Source: Metaphire vulgaris
Taxonomy: Eukaryota > Annelida > Clitellata > Crassiclitellata > Megascolecidae
DNA length: 64,000 nt
NCBI GenBank assembly: GCA_018105865.1
Contig: CM030835.1
Location: 21,899,024 to 21,963,023, forward strand
Direction of reading: 5' to 3'
Part shown: positions 22,047-34,208 of the stretch, piece by piece
Layout of the letters: each line of letters starts with the position of its first letter
Numbering within the stretch: position 1 is the stretch's first letter
Made by a program: the position numbers and the translations under genes
Notes under the pieces: model-generated
Told to the model about the DNA's origin: nothing
The model's input: the letters and a program-made list of their open reading frames with translations, nothing else
The model's database searches: none

Positions 22047-23590
22047 AGCCTATCAGATGTCGAGGATCTAGGGCGGAAAGTCGTGGCGTCGCCTGATTGG
22101 TCGAGAGGTTGCGTCTTCCGTTGGGATTCGAATCGAGGACGTTGGAAGCGGAGAGTCGGAGAGTTGGGTTCCTGTTGACGATCGTCTTCTCGTCGCTGAT
22201 TTATTTAGAATTAAATACTTGAATTAATGTTTCGAAGTTGTAAAACGATAGCCTAGTCCGTGAGAGTGTTTTGTTTAGAATCGAACGTTCGATTTGACGT
22301 TGCGATTACAGGATTTTGATTAGTTGATTGCATTTGAATCTGTCCTTTAATTGTCTCTTGACTATCGATACAAGGTTGCTAGGGTTGAGCTGCCACTAGC
22401 GTCAATTAGCAATCAGCAAAGACGCTCAATTTTGTCAAATTGAACGACAGATACTTTTTGAAAGATATTTTCTTGTTTACTTAAAGTTAAATATGTATTT
22501 TCCTAAGAAGGAGAGTTGTGATTGAGTAGGCCTACATGTGTACGTTCCTGCCTCTAAGATACTTCGCAGTAGGCCTACTAATACAATTACCCTTAGACAG
22601 TTAAACGAGTTCTTTTGATTAAGTAGTTTAGTGGCTGGCCGTCACATTATCACCCAACCACTCTCTTCTCAGTCTGCCTCTTCAATTTTCTCCATCCATT
22701 GTTCCTTCACCAGTCTCTATTGTATTCCATCCTGCATAGGCCTACAATGCCGTCTGCAAGTCTGACACAACCATCACAAAGTTTAGTGTTTAGGCTTAGT
22801 TGGGTTTCACGGACAAATAATTGTCTATGTTTATGATTCCCAATGTATGTTATCATAATTAAAATCGTATTTTTGTGAAACCCGCAGTGGCTTTAGCTTC
22901 ATTTTTAACATGTCTTAATTAACCCACGGCATCAGTTGAAAAGCAGAAACATATGCCGTAAAAGTCTTGCGTAAGTTGTGGTGTTCAGCGTATTGGCCTA
23001 TTGGTGGTAACCGTCGTTTACATGTCAAAATACTTTTTGTAGCCCTGAAAAGCGCTGTCTTTAATATCGGTGGACATTAATAATTTATTGGTCAGCCCTT
23101 GTTCTTTTTTACCAGACGGCATGTCTTTGGCATGGCATGGCAGTGTTTGGACCAGACTGCAGTGTTTTATGAGTTAGATATATATTCTGTTAATATTCTT
23201 TAACTTTAACTTCTTGTATTGTTAACCTCAGAATGTGAATTTGTAATTGAGAAATAAACTGATTGACTGATTGAACTCGCAACAGCAATCAATTTTGGTC
23301 GCCATTCTCCAAGACGATTTGTCGCCACCTGGGGACTCGATTATCAACTATTATTGTCGAAATCAATGATTATTATTACTACTGTACATTATTGCATTGG
23401 AAATGACTTGAAACAGAATTTGTCAAAACTCACATTTTTCCTGGCATTAATAGCCTCGTTTTCTCAACCAGGGCTTAAATTAATCTAGCTCTTGGGAGCG
23501 TTGGCATCTGGCAGCAATGTATATCAAGACCAAAAAACACGGGGAAAACTCTAAAAAACTTTGCTCAGAATATTATACAACTTATCACAA
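22047..23590. other. Unassigned region with a LINE-like 3' tail
   Basis: Starts exactly where block B stops matching (after TGTAGCAGC). At 22090-22110 CTGATTGGTCGAGAGG carries a CCAAT-type string. AATAAACTGATTGACTGATTGA at 23254-23275 looks like a LINE 3' terminus. Further on, TTTTCTCAACCAGGGCTT (about 23461) matches, in reverse, part of the short element at 53093-53217. No open frame of note. Confidence 0.4.
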
Positions 23591-24300
23591 CTCAGGTCTA
23601 AATCACAAAATTTCGTGTAAAGTAACAGAAATCAGAATACAAAGTTAAGCAAAATTATAAAGCCAAAATTAGTCATTGAAAAACTTCAAAACATTCTTAT
23701 AATGACAATGCAAAACAAAAATAGTTAAATTTCATTGTGAATAGCATTTGGTTAGAATAAAACAATTAACTTTAATTGAATTTAAAATCAGCACAGAAGT
23801 CTCCACGAAATTAAAACAATTAAAGGAAATCAAAAGAACTATCAATTTCATTGATAATTATTTATATTATTATTAAAATAATGTTAAAATAATGTCAATA
23901 AAAAACAATAATATATATATATATGCAATAGAATATCTGATTAGTTAATCATTTAAATTTGTCCAAACCACATAAAGCGATTCCCTTTTACTTCATCTGC
24001 ATTAGATTCTATTTGAAGCTAATTGCTCAGGTCTCTGATGGAAAATCCTTCTTTAATTTTCCATTAGAAACAATTCTGTGACAATCAGAATTAAAAGTAA
24101 GATCCTTAGATAAATCACTTAATACCAAAGTGAAGAGAACAATGCGATAGAAACTGGGTTTCTCCGACAAATATTTCATCACAAACACCACATCCAAATG
24201 GTTTAACAATAGAATGGGATTTATTTCCTTGTTTACTCCAAATCATACCAACAGACTTTTGGCCAACATCAATGCCTCAAGGAAGAAATTCTGTGGTGAC

Positions 24301-25425
24301 TTACACACTCTGTATCTTTTGTTCATGGTGAATTCTGTGATGGTTCATCACATGATCTCTACGACTGAACGCTTTGCCACAAACATAACATATGGAAGGT
24401 TTCTTTCCACTGTGAATACTTTCATGTCGTTTAAGGGCACTTAAATGACTGAATGCTTTATTGCATATTCTGCAAACATACGGCTTTTCTCCTGTATGAA
24501 TTCTTTCATGTTGCTTAAGTTGAGCTAATACACTAAATTCTTTTCTGCATGTACTGCAAACGTACGGCCTCGCTCCAGTATGAATTCTTTCATGAACTTT
24601 AAGCTGACCTTTTTGACTGCATGCCTTGCCACATAATTTGCAAACATATGGTTTCTCACCAGTATGAATTCTTTCATGAACTTTAAGATCACTTGTACCA
24701 GTACATGCCTTCCCACATAATTTGCATACATATGATTTCTCACCAGTATGAGTTTTTTCATGACGTTTAAGATGATAGTTTTGACTGAAAACCTTGTCAC
24801 ACAATTTGCATGCATATGGTTTCTCTCCAGTATGAACTCTTTCATGAGCTTTAAGATGATAGCTTTGACTAAATTCCTTCCCACAGAACATACAAACATA
24901 TGGTTTCTCACCAGTATGAATGATTTCATGACGTTTAAGATCATCTTTTGAACTGTATGCCTTGAAACACAACTTGCAAGCATATTGTTTCTCACCAGTA
25001 TGTATTCTTTCATGAACTTTAAGATCACTTGTACCAGTACATGCCTTCCCACATAACTTGCATACATATGATTTCTCACCAGTATGAGTTTTTTCATGAC
25101 GTTTAAGATGATAGTTTTGACTGAAAACCTTGCCACACAATTTGCATGCATATGGTTTCTCTCCAGTATGAACTCTTTCATGAGCTTTAAGATGATAGTT
25201 TTGACTAAATTCCTTCCCACAGACCATACAAACATATGGTTTCTCACCAGTATGAATGATTTCATGACGTTTAAGATCATCTTTTCTACTGTATGCCTTG
25301 AAACACAACTTGCAAGCATATTGTTTCTCACCGTTGTGAATTCTCTCATGACGGTTAAGATTATTTGTGAGAGTGAATGATTTGCCACATACATTACAGT
25401 AGTGCATTCTTGTCATGCTCTGCAT
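24301..25425 (-). CDS. C2H2 zinc-finger protein, 13 tandem fingers
   Basis: Single minus-strand frame of about 374 codons from the first ATG (Met at 25425; the upstream frame up to 25494 lacks an ATG and closes at a stop, so earlier exons may exist). It has 13 canonical C-x2-C-x12-H-x3-H fingers with TGEKPY-type linkers and almost no other sequence, i.e. a nuclear DNA-binding protein of the KZFP-like poly-finger type without a KRAB, BTB or ZAD domain in this exon. Fingers 2-5 and 6-9 are a tandem duplication of a 336-bp module (about 24673-25008 and 25009-25344). The copies are nearly identical, with R/S at helix position -1 of the first finger of the module and N/S at +1 of the second. A likely poly(A) signal AATAAA lies at about 24220-24225. 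Confidence 0.9.
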   Translation of the reverse strand: MQSMTRMHYCNVCGKSFTLTNNLNRHERIHNGEKQYACKLCFKAYSRKDDLKRHEIIHTGEKPYVCMVCGKEFSQNYHLKAHERVHTGEKPYACKLCGKVFSQNYHLKRHEKTHTGEKSYVCKLCGKACTGTSDLKVHERIHTGEKQYACKLCFKAYSSKDDLKRHEIIHTGEKPYVCMFCGKEFSQSYHLKAHERVHTGEKPYACKLCDKVFSQNYHLKRHEKTHTGEKSYVCKLCGKACTGTSDLKVHERIHTGEKPYVCKLCGKACSQKGQLKVHERIHTGARPYVCSTCRKEFSVLAQLKQHERIHTGEKPYVCRICNKAFSHLSALKRHESIHSGKKPSICYVCGKAFSRRDHVMNHHRIHHEQKIQSV

Positions 25426-26198
25426 ATGTCGAATATTCCTTTGGCAGAATGGCTGTAGTTGTACAATTTTAAGTAAAACAAAGTTTTCATTCACAAGCTT
25501 TCTTTATGGAAATCATCTGTTTGAAAAACATTATCTTCTTTTGTGATTGCTTCTTTCAAATGCAAATACTGTAAAAACATAGAGATCACACAAATTGGGG
25601 CAAACATAATTCTATTTTGAATAAGCAAGATATGCAAGAACTGGACTCCATATCTCGAAGGTAAAATCATAAACTGGAACTCATTATATGAGTTAACAAG
25701 AATCAATATAAATTCATTTGGTTCTTTAATTGGCTGGAGACGTGAAGAAATAATTAATCAGTCATAATGTCCAGGATATCAGCCGATAGAATCAACAGAT
25801 GCCTTTTCCCTCATAAAAAGACAAGAGAAGATGCTAACAGTTAGTTGACAAGTCGTAGCCAAGAAGAGGGGGTTGGGGTTAAATCCCCTTTGGATGCCCG
25901 ACCCAAAATTTCCTTACTGCTACACAATGTAAATAAAGAGCAAGGTGATTAGCTTTTTTTGCTCTTGTCAGCATTTGCAAAGGAAAATATAAAAAAAAAT
26001 ATAAGAAGGAAGATGAGGATAACCTTTTCTTTTGCCTGTCAAGAAATTTCGAAGTTGGTTATGGTTATCCCCGCCCCCATTCTGGAAATCTTGGCAATGC
26101 CACTGTTTGAGAAAAAGAGAGAGACAGACAGACAGACAGAGACAGAGACGTGGAGAAAAAAAGAGGAAGGGAGCATTCAGAAACAGGATCAGACAAAT

Positions 26199-26930
26199 CA
26201 TGTCTGAATGAAAAAGACACAATTGGATACATTGATATAGAGGACTCAATAGGTAAAGATACAAAAGAAATGTAAAAAAATATATTAAAAAATAGAATCA
26301 ATGATAATAACACAATAGACAATTAACAGTAAGCTCAATTGGATCGCCAAAGAAAGAAATTAACAAAAATGTGCATCAACAAATTAAAGAAGCACCAAAA
26401 TAGGATGAAAATTAGCAAATGCATTGTATCATGAGACTGTAAAATAGTTTGAGACAAAAAAGTCAACAACTGTCGATACATAGGCTAAGATCTTTTGACA
26501 GGAATGTTTACTGTTCTTCACAAAATAGTTATAACATTGTCTATCTGAGGCCAAACTCATTCTCTTGAAGTCGAAACCCTCTTCAGAGACAATAGAAGAG
26601 AAACCATTTAAATAACGAATAGACTCACAAACATAAGATTCATAGGACGTGGCACTTTCCAGGATTAATTCTAGGTCATTGTTTTAGATAATAAGCGCAT
26701 ACAGACCTAAACATCATAAAACCTTATTTAGCATATATGCATTAGAATCTGTAATTAAATATTATTCTCTCGAAATATGCATAAAAATGAAATTATAAAG
26801 TATATTCTTAGAAAAACTAAAGCGCTATATGAATCAACCCAGCCTATTATAGTGCATTCCTTTCCTAATTGCATATGTATCTTTTGAAACAACTTTCACC
26901 AAAGTTTCTCTTCAAAAGATTATTATGGAT
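26199..26930 (-). repeat. Inverted-duplication arm A (partner 30340-30853)
   Basis: Matches the reverse complement of 30340-30853 over many stretches, e.g. CCTAAACATCATAAAAC, TTTTAGGATTAATTCTAAGTC-like, AAGCGCTATATGAATCA and TATGTATCTTTT. An extra 260 bp (26265-26525) interrupts arm A. It lies 0.8-1.5 kb upstream of the 13-finger gene. Identity is well below that of the A/B blocks, so this is an older event. Confidence 0.8.
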
Positions 26931-27197
26931 GACAGACATCAAAATACACAACCAACGAGAACAATGACAGCGATGATCGAATCAAGGTTTGATCAAATTA
27001 AATAGAGGTTCAAGCTCCAAATCATGCAGCTTAAATAACAAGCAGAATTTGTAAGATAAAAGGACACAATTAAATTATTAGACCCACAGTTAACTAAATC
27101 ACAATAATAAACACAGCCTTATCACTTTTTAACTGAAATCTCTACTTTGCCATCACTTGTAGGCACAATTTTAATCCATATTTGCAATCATTTATTA

Positions 27198-28368
27198 CAG
27201 TGGTTGCCAAACTGTGGTCCACGGACCAAAGGGGGTCCACAGAAGATATGGCGGGGGTTCGCGAGAGCATCCCAAAATACCCAGTAGCACTTCATGGTTT
27301 TAGCATCAACAGTATGTGTTCTCAAATTATGAGTACCGTTCGAGCCACCAATAACAATAGTAATATGTAGATCATAAGATATAATATTCTAGAGCTACAT
27401 AATAATATCTAAAATTAGGCCTATACTAACACCGCCAGTCTGAGTATAGGCCTAATATTTGCGGGGAAAGGGGAAACCAAGAAGGTCTCGCGAAACAAAA
27501 CGAAATACGAGAGGACTCGGCAGACAAAATCAGTTTATTTTATTGAAAGTCCTTATTGAGAATGCTATTTATAACAGATTTTGTTCCATCAAAGAAATAT
27601 TTTGCTCTGTAATGTGCTTAGTCAGTTACCAGCCGCCTGGCCTCTGGAGAAATAAAGAAGAAATTAAAGGCGCGTCAGTACTTTATTTTCATCTCATTCT
27701 GACACACAAATTCCTTTGGCCACCACCAGACCAACTAGAGCTGCATCTATCAATCATAAGTAAAGACCACCAGACCTCAGCAATAATCAGAGATAATAGT
27801 AAAGTACACAACATCACTCAATATTCAGAGTTATAGAGTTTAGACCATAATGGTTAACAGAAGAAATGAAAAAATTAAAAAGCCTCAGCAAAAATCCCCT
27901 CAAAATCAAATAAAATCCTCACATGATTTTAGTCTCTTAGCCATTAAATATAAGTGAAAAATAATTTAAATGAGATCAAGAATTTTCTTTGAAATTGACG
28001 TGTGCGTGTCAAAATACAATCAAGAATTGACAGTTTGTGCAAAAAAGCAAGCACATGCATCCCAATAACAGTAATTATATTTAAGATAATTTGACAAAAT
28101 AGCTGATTCTGGAAAAAGCGAGTGTTTTAATCTATCTGTAATGTGACAACGTTTATTAAGTGTTTATTTGTATATTATGATTATGATTATCCACATCGTA
28201 GCATGTCGTCTTAGGGAAAGCGCCGCTAGCCAACTGGTGTTGTGGGAATAGTCTGCTCCTTATTTTAATTAAATATTAACTGTAAGATATATTTGTTAAA
28301 TAATGAGGTCTGTGAGCTAAGCTTAGAACAAAGTAGGGGTCCGCAATCCAAAAGTTTGGGAACCTCTG
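27198..28368. mobile_element. Non-autonomous hAT element, 1171 bp
   Basis: Ends CAGTGGTTGCCAAACTGTGG and, in reverse, CAGAGGTTCCCAAACTTTTG. Exact 8-bp target duplication ATTTATTA at 27190-27197 and 28369-28376. The ends are of the common Charlie-like kind. Open frames inside (e.g. 27459-27836) show no transposase blocks. Confidence 0.92.
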
Positions 28369-28504
28369 ATTTATTACATCGATATTATGCAGTAACTTAT
28401 GTAGCCAACTTGATTTTCTTACGGTGCAGGGTATGCGATTAGCCACTAGTCAGTCACAAATATAGAAATAGGTTAACAATAAGCCAACCAAATAGGCCTC
28501 GGTC

Positions 28505-28857
28505 CATAGGCGGCGATCTGCCACAAAACTTGGGGGTGCCCTGAGTCCTGACCTCCCATGAAATGGGACTTGAGTGATGCAATAGCGAAAGTTTAATAAT
28601 TTTAAGCAAAATCCAACGAACGATCCGAAATGTGAATATTATTATAGTCTGCGTCACTGCTTCCTTGACCCTCAAGTAGTCCAGGTTATGCTATCTACTT
28701 CATTTGTTATCTACGTGACCAAACTTTAAGAAACTCTACGCGTTCATGCTAAAATTTAAGCGTTTATGTGGGGGTGTCCTGCTGTTATTGGCCACCCCCT
28801 TGGCTGAAAAGTGGAGGTGTCCTGACACCCCCGACACCCCCATGATCGCCGCCTATG
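28505..28857. mobile_element. hAT-type MITE with CATAGGCGGCGATC ends, 353 bp
   Basis: Ends CATAGGCGGCGATC / GATCGCCGCCTATG are perfect inverted repeats. Exact 8-bp target duplication CCTCGGTC at 28497-28504 and 28858-28865. Non-coding. Confidence 0.92.
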
Positions 28858-30339
28858 CCTCGGTCCATACTACTCTATAGGTTAGCGTACATTTTTTGAA
28901 TTCTACAACATAGTGAAATAAGTCAAACAAAATAAGAATACGTATTATAATCTCAGCATAATTATTGGCTGCTTAACGGCGGCGGTCATAGCGGGGGCGG
29001 TCATAACCGGGAGGTAATAACGGCTACAATATGATACCGTCCCACGATACATCCGGGTCATAATGAATACCAGCATTCTTATCATAATGACGATTTTAAT
29101 AGACTTGCATCAACATTTCTTGTCAAATTATTAGATTACGACCTGAGGAAACTCACTCGACAAATATCGCCAATAGTTTAAATTAAAGAAATTCACAAAA
29201 TTTAACAATAAACCAAACGCACAAAGATCTTTGTCACTTACACTAAATGGCGCCGATCAGAATGTTCACCACGAAGGTTAGGAGCAGGACTCAATGTCTA
29301 ATATTCGCATGGCGCATTGCCACCAGCCCCCCCCCCAATGCATTACAGCACAATACAATACAATACAAAATCGCTCTATTAAGTCAACCTTGGCAAACGT
29401 ACGTTTAACGTACGTTACTTATCTTATGACATACCTTAATCTTATCAAAAGTTTTTACAGATCATAATTAATCAGTTGATAAATTTCCAGGTTGTGTCCA
29501 GAGGTCTAAGAGTCTGGCCCTGTTTAAAGGTTGCTTTAGATGGAAAGAATTTTCGTAAGATGCACAGATCGTTGTCTTCAATTTGTTGAAATAGATTGTC
29601 GTCTAGTTGATTTGTCATGGCTTCAAAAATCGGAATGGATTTGGACCAAAGAATACGTTTCTACATTTTTTGAGCCAATGTTTCAGTTCCTCTAGCATCA
29701 AGAAAGTTTTTTTTTCAAGCACGAGAAACATGTAGGCTTAGATCTTACTAGTGCATTAAATATACTATAAACTTTAAATGGATTCACAGTTTATCTCTTG
29801 TGCTCTAAGAGTTTTTAAAACATGAAAAGCCAGAACACATTTCAGAAGCGTTTCTGTTATATATTTTGATACAGAAAATTTATATATAATTGAGAGTGTA
29901 GGATGAAGAATCAGATTACTTTACCATATTGAATGGGAAGATATTCGATGATATGGTGAATTGAACTCTAAAATAATGGTTAATGGTTAAATTGGGAGAT
30001 CATTCGTTGCCTGATTTTGCTTCATTTATGTAGACTGTGGCTTAGAATGGTATCATAAAAAGAGAACAATAGCTAGCTTGTTCAAATGTTTGTCTTATTG
30101 TTGAAACTTAGAAGCACTTAGCCATCTTATGCACAAATGAGCCACCTCTATGCAGGAATTTATTTCAAGAACGAGTCCAGGTTTTATTTCTTCATTAGAA
30201 AACTTTCTGATCGACGCCATTTTTGTCTGATTGACAAAAGAAATTTTGATGTATGAAATGAATGGTCTCATTTGCGCTTTTGGTGAAATTTTAATGTAAC
30301 TGTAGTTATCGACCGCAAGTAATGTCAATTTTTATGTTA
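28858..30339. other. No gene seen
   Basis: AT-rich. Contains GGCGGCGGTCATAGCGGGGGCGGTCATAACC near 28980 (a short internal repeat of GCGGTCATA) and a C-run near 29330. Central part of the inverted duplication. Confidence 0.4.
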
Positions 30340-30853
30340 TTTATGTCCTGAAGAGGGACATTGATGAAAGTTGTCTTAAAAGATACATATTATGATTAGG
30401 AAGCGAATGGGCTGATTCATGTAGCGCTTCTGTGTGTTCTGACAATGGGAATTTACAAATCGATTTCCTGTAGCATATTTCCAGAGAACAATATGAAATT
30501 GAAATTCTAATGCGTCTATGCTAAATGATGTTTTATGATGTTTAGGCATGTTTGTAAAATCTCATGATTTTACCGGCGCCAATTATCTAAAACAGTGACT
30601 TAGAATTAATCCTAAAATGTGTCACGTTATTCTATAAATCTTATGTTTGAATGAGCCTCAGATATTCGGGAAGATTATTTAAAATGGCTTCTCTTCTGTT
30701 GTATTTGAATGGGGTTTCAACTTCGGAAAAGAATGAGTTTGTCCTCAGATAAGCAATGTTATATGAAAACCTTTACTTTTTAAGTGCATCTTCACCTATC
30801 ATGTTCTCTAGTCTCTATATATCCAATTCTCTTTCATTATATTTACAGACATG
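30340..30853 (+). repeat. Inverted-duplication arm B (partner 26199-26930)
   Basis: Reverse-complement counterpart of arm A, lying about 3.4-3.9 kb upstream of the plus-strand zinc-finger gene at 34209. Together the arms place two zinc-finger genes in divergent orientation around a common centre. Confidence 0.8.
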
Positions 30854-31026
30854 CTGTGTCTAATCCTGTTTTGTATGTTCCCTTCTTTGTTTCTCTCTGC
30901 TTTCTCTTTCTCTGTCTTTCCTGTGCATCTGTATATCTATCTTTCCCTCTGTAACTCTGTCTCTCAAATAACTCAAAACATTTTCTTATTTTTAATCAAA
31001 TGTTCCTGCTTTATGGTAACTGGCTC

Positions 31027-31091
<65 letters not shown>

Positions 31092-32861
31092 AATTTCATT
31101 CAAATGGCTTTGGTTGGATGTATTATCTAGAAGGCTTTATTTCCTTCTTCTTTTCTTTTAGGAATTTATTTTCAATATGTTTTGAAATGGTTAAAACCTT
31201 GAATATGAAATGAGGAGTGATGAGGGAGAATACATTTCAAATTTTGTGAGCACCACACCTTTGACCATATTGTAACATTTAATTATGTAATTAGTACATG
31301 TACTACTGAAACACAATAACTGGAAGTTATGTAGGGAAAACTCACCTTCTAATAAGTTTCAGAATGTTTGGCTGCAGGGATATTTTTACACCTCCTAACA
31401 CCAACAACACCCCAATCTGAGACCGACAAACTCTTCGTAAAAGGAACCAATGGAATTCGCCTTCAACTTATAAAGAAAAACATCCTGAGCAGTCTGTGAA
31501 TATATTCATGCATGCCAGGAGATCTTAAATTATGCAAAACAATAAATGTTTAGCCATGCTGCTGACTGCTGCGTTAACGGTTAGATATTGGTGTGCAGTA
31601 CAGGAAATGCAACATAGCTGCTCTTGTATGAAATGACAAGGTACTTTGAATGTACTTCAGATGTGCTGCAGTAGCGAAGTTTTTCACCAAGGGACCGAAA
31701 CTTCACTATTCCAATGTTCTGTGATGGCATGGAGTAGCTGAAGTAATCAGACAATTTGTTAAATCTACGATAAATGAGCCAAACAGCGCTGTTGACATCT
31801 TTCACAATGTTTTCACACGCAACAATATCACCATTCGTAAGCTTCAGGAACTTGTCTCCTTGATTTAGTTTAACTGTAATGGTACAGAGAATTAAGCCCG
31901 ATATATTATTTTTTTACAATTATAGGGTTAGTAATTTGGGGCAATTTTCAAACCACTTGTGCATGAAATTCAGGGGTGAATTCGACTCATGTCAACTATG
32001 GGAGACGCCCAGAGCAGTTAAGAAGTGAAATTAGCTGCTTTACCTCAAACTAGCCGCTATAGAAGCTCTTCTATACATGCTGCGCACGTGTGGTCTCGGT
32101 TGATGCATTATAATCTCAAACTGAAATCGCACACGGGTTTCAATCGATGGCCTAAGTATGTTGGAATAATGGATGTCCGATAACCAATTTCACTAATTTG
32201 AAATTACTTGCGACCAATCACGAATGCTTCGTGCCCTAGATAGGGATCCCGTGAATATTAATATATGCTGTGCAGATATAAAACCCAAAGCAACGTATAG
32301 TGTAAATATATATAAGCTAAATGTCTAAACAGTCATGCATACTCAATATACTACCAAATTTATGAACATCGTTTAAAATACCTTTATTTTGAAACACTTT
32401 TAAACACTTTTGCGAACAATTAACTTCGATCGTTGTTTAATTGCGCGCTCACATAAAACATAGAGATATATAGATATATTCTATGCTGGTGGCCGGCCGC
32501 TGTGGATCCTACAGCGGCGGGTGAGCAGCAGCGGCAGATGACGATATTCCTCCGTCGGTCCACTGGAGGAATGCCACTAGAAGTCCTCGCTCGGCTTGCC
32601 ACTAGAGCTCCTCTAGAGGCATGTTTATTGGGGAGCTACGACTCGCCGAACGGAGAGTACGCAAAGCACACCCAGATGATGCAGCAGCGGAGGCACTCGA
32701 TTGCACAGAGCGACGACGGGGCTAAAGCCAAATATTTCAATGGACGGAAACGAGAAGTCTTTTGGAGCAACAGAGCAGACGCTAATGAGCGGTCCGATCC
32801 TCGTCACCTCAGGCAGTCTTTGAACATAATACATGTACAATCCACCTGTTACAGTCTCAAC
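30854..32861. other. No convincing gene; (GA)n at 31030-31089
   Basis: A pure GA tract of about 60 bp, then AT-rich DNA. From 32490 to 32840 base composition rises and a frame stays open, starting MDPTAAGEQQRQMTIFLRR, but I recognise no domain and it runs into the MITE at 32862. Confidence 0.4.
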
Positions 32862-33158
32862 CAGGGACGTCATTTGGGGGCAGGGGGCCGTTGCTCCCTG
32901 ATTTTTAGGGGAAAATTTGTTTTGCCAATGTTTGTATTATTTAGTTTTTACATGTAAATTGGCAGGCTAAATAGGTAAAAAGACCTGAAAAGCTAAAAAA
33001 GGTCATCAGCCCCTAAAAGAGGGTTTGATGTCGAATAATCTGAAGTACCTAATCGTAAAAAATGTCCGAGAAGCGAAAAAAGGTCGCCAACTTTTTCGCA
33101 AACTTGTCAGGTCGAAAGTGTCTTCCCCCCTGTGAAAAACAGTGAAATGACGTCTCTG
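32862..33158. mobile_element. hAT-type MITE with CAGGGACGTCATTT ends, 297 bp
   Basis: Left CAGGGACGTCATTTGG, right in reverse CAGAGACGTCATTTC. Exact 8-bp target duplication GTCTCAAC at 32854-32861 and 33159-33166. Interior has AAAAAAGGTCATC / AAAAAAGGTCGCC strings, also seen in other MITEs of the window (37.5 and 55.4 kb). Confidence 0.92.
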
Positions 33159-33166
33159 GTCTCAAC

Positions 33167-34208
33167 CGAGGCGTTCGCTGAATATCTGCGTTAGAAGGAG
33201 GCAGGGATAACCGCGGCCACGGCAGAAAACGAATCGCCCAATCTCGATTCACTGCACTGCCATCTGTCTAATAAGAATTTAGGGATTAATGTCTAGAGAG
33301 ACCACAGTTCATAATATATGAGAATCAGAAGTTTCTATATATTATTGCTGCAAACTAGGACAGATGATCTCAGATGTTGTCTTTGGGTCTGTAGGAACAC
33401 TAGAGTAAACAGAAAAGATGAATGTCTGTCATTGGAAATAAAAGAGAGTGGGTAACTGCAATGGCCTGAAGAAGCAACATGAAATATTTGCATTTTAATA
33501 AGTAATGATCTCTGATATAAGTCTACTGCTTTCTACTGTTTTCTAATTGCAACTTTTAAGAGCATAATATTCATTTCCTACCATCCATTTGTTACAGCAT
33601 TATACTGTCATGGTTGGTATCAGAATTTTGCTACTCACATTCAGTAATGCAAGTGTGAATTTTCTCCCTATGTTTTACACTGAAATTGTTTTGATATTGT
33701 GTGCTCCCACTTTATCAGATAAAGAAGCCAGTGAAAGATCTAACTCAGCAGATGTTGATGTAACAGCATCTGTGGCTTTCTTACTATACATTAATTATGT
33801 ACTCATTTGGATGTTGATGAGATATAAAACAGTTTTTCATGTTTAATATTTCATAATTTGTCTAAACAACAAATTGTACTTTAATTCTAGAAAGCATTAT
33901 TTTTCAAGTACATTGATTCAGTGACTGAGTTCATTGAGTTTATATATAAATTTTATTTAATCTTAATATGTTCAATTGACTTTCATACATTTTTTTAAAA
34001 TATCAGTTGTGTGGTATTTTATAGAGCATTCAAGAAATCCAAGGCAGTTTTTCATCCAGAATAGGATAAATTTGAGCAGATTACAAAAGATACAAACTGA
34101 ACCTTGTGTTTCTATAAACTTTTGTGGCAAAAGACTTTGCCATTGCTATGCATACATGTAAATAACAAAGATTTTAGACAAGGAGGTTTTCCTGTCATTT
34201 ACAAAAAT
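33167..34208. other. Upstream region of the second zinc-finger gene
   Basis: No recognisable exon. An open stretch at 33589-33846 is hydrophobic and T-rich and I do not call it. Several CAG acceptor-like sites precede 34100. Confidence 0.4.

Noticed and set aside
22041..23284. Possible LTR (starts TGTAGCAGCC, ends near GCAACA, followed by TTTTGGTCGCC)
   Set aside because: No second LTR, no gag or pol sequence and no target duplication found; the TG...CA borders alone are too weak.
24525..25394. Second minus-strand frame of 289 codons across the zinc-finger gene, and plus-strand frames there
   Set aside because: Out-of-frame readings of an 84-bp periodic sequence; they repeat with the same period and have no domain of their own.
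32502..32957. Open frame of 151 codons
   Set aside because: No domain recognised, runs into a MITE whose insertion is datable by its 8-bp duplication, and the opposite strand is equally open.
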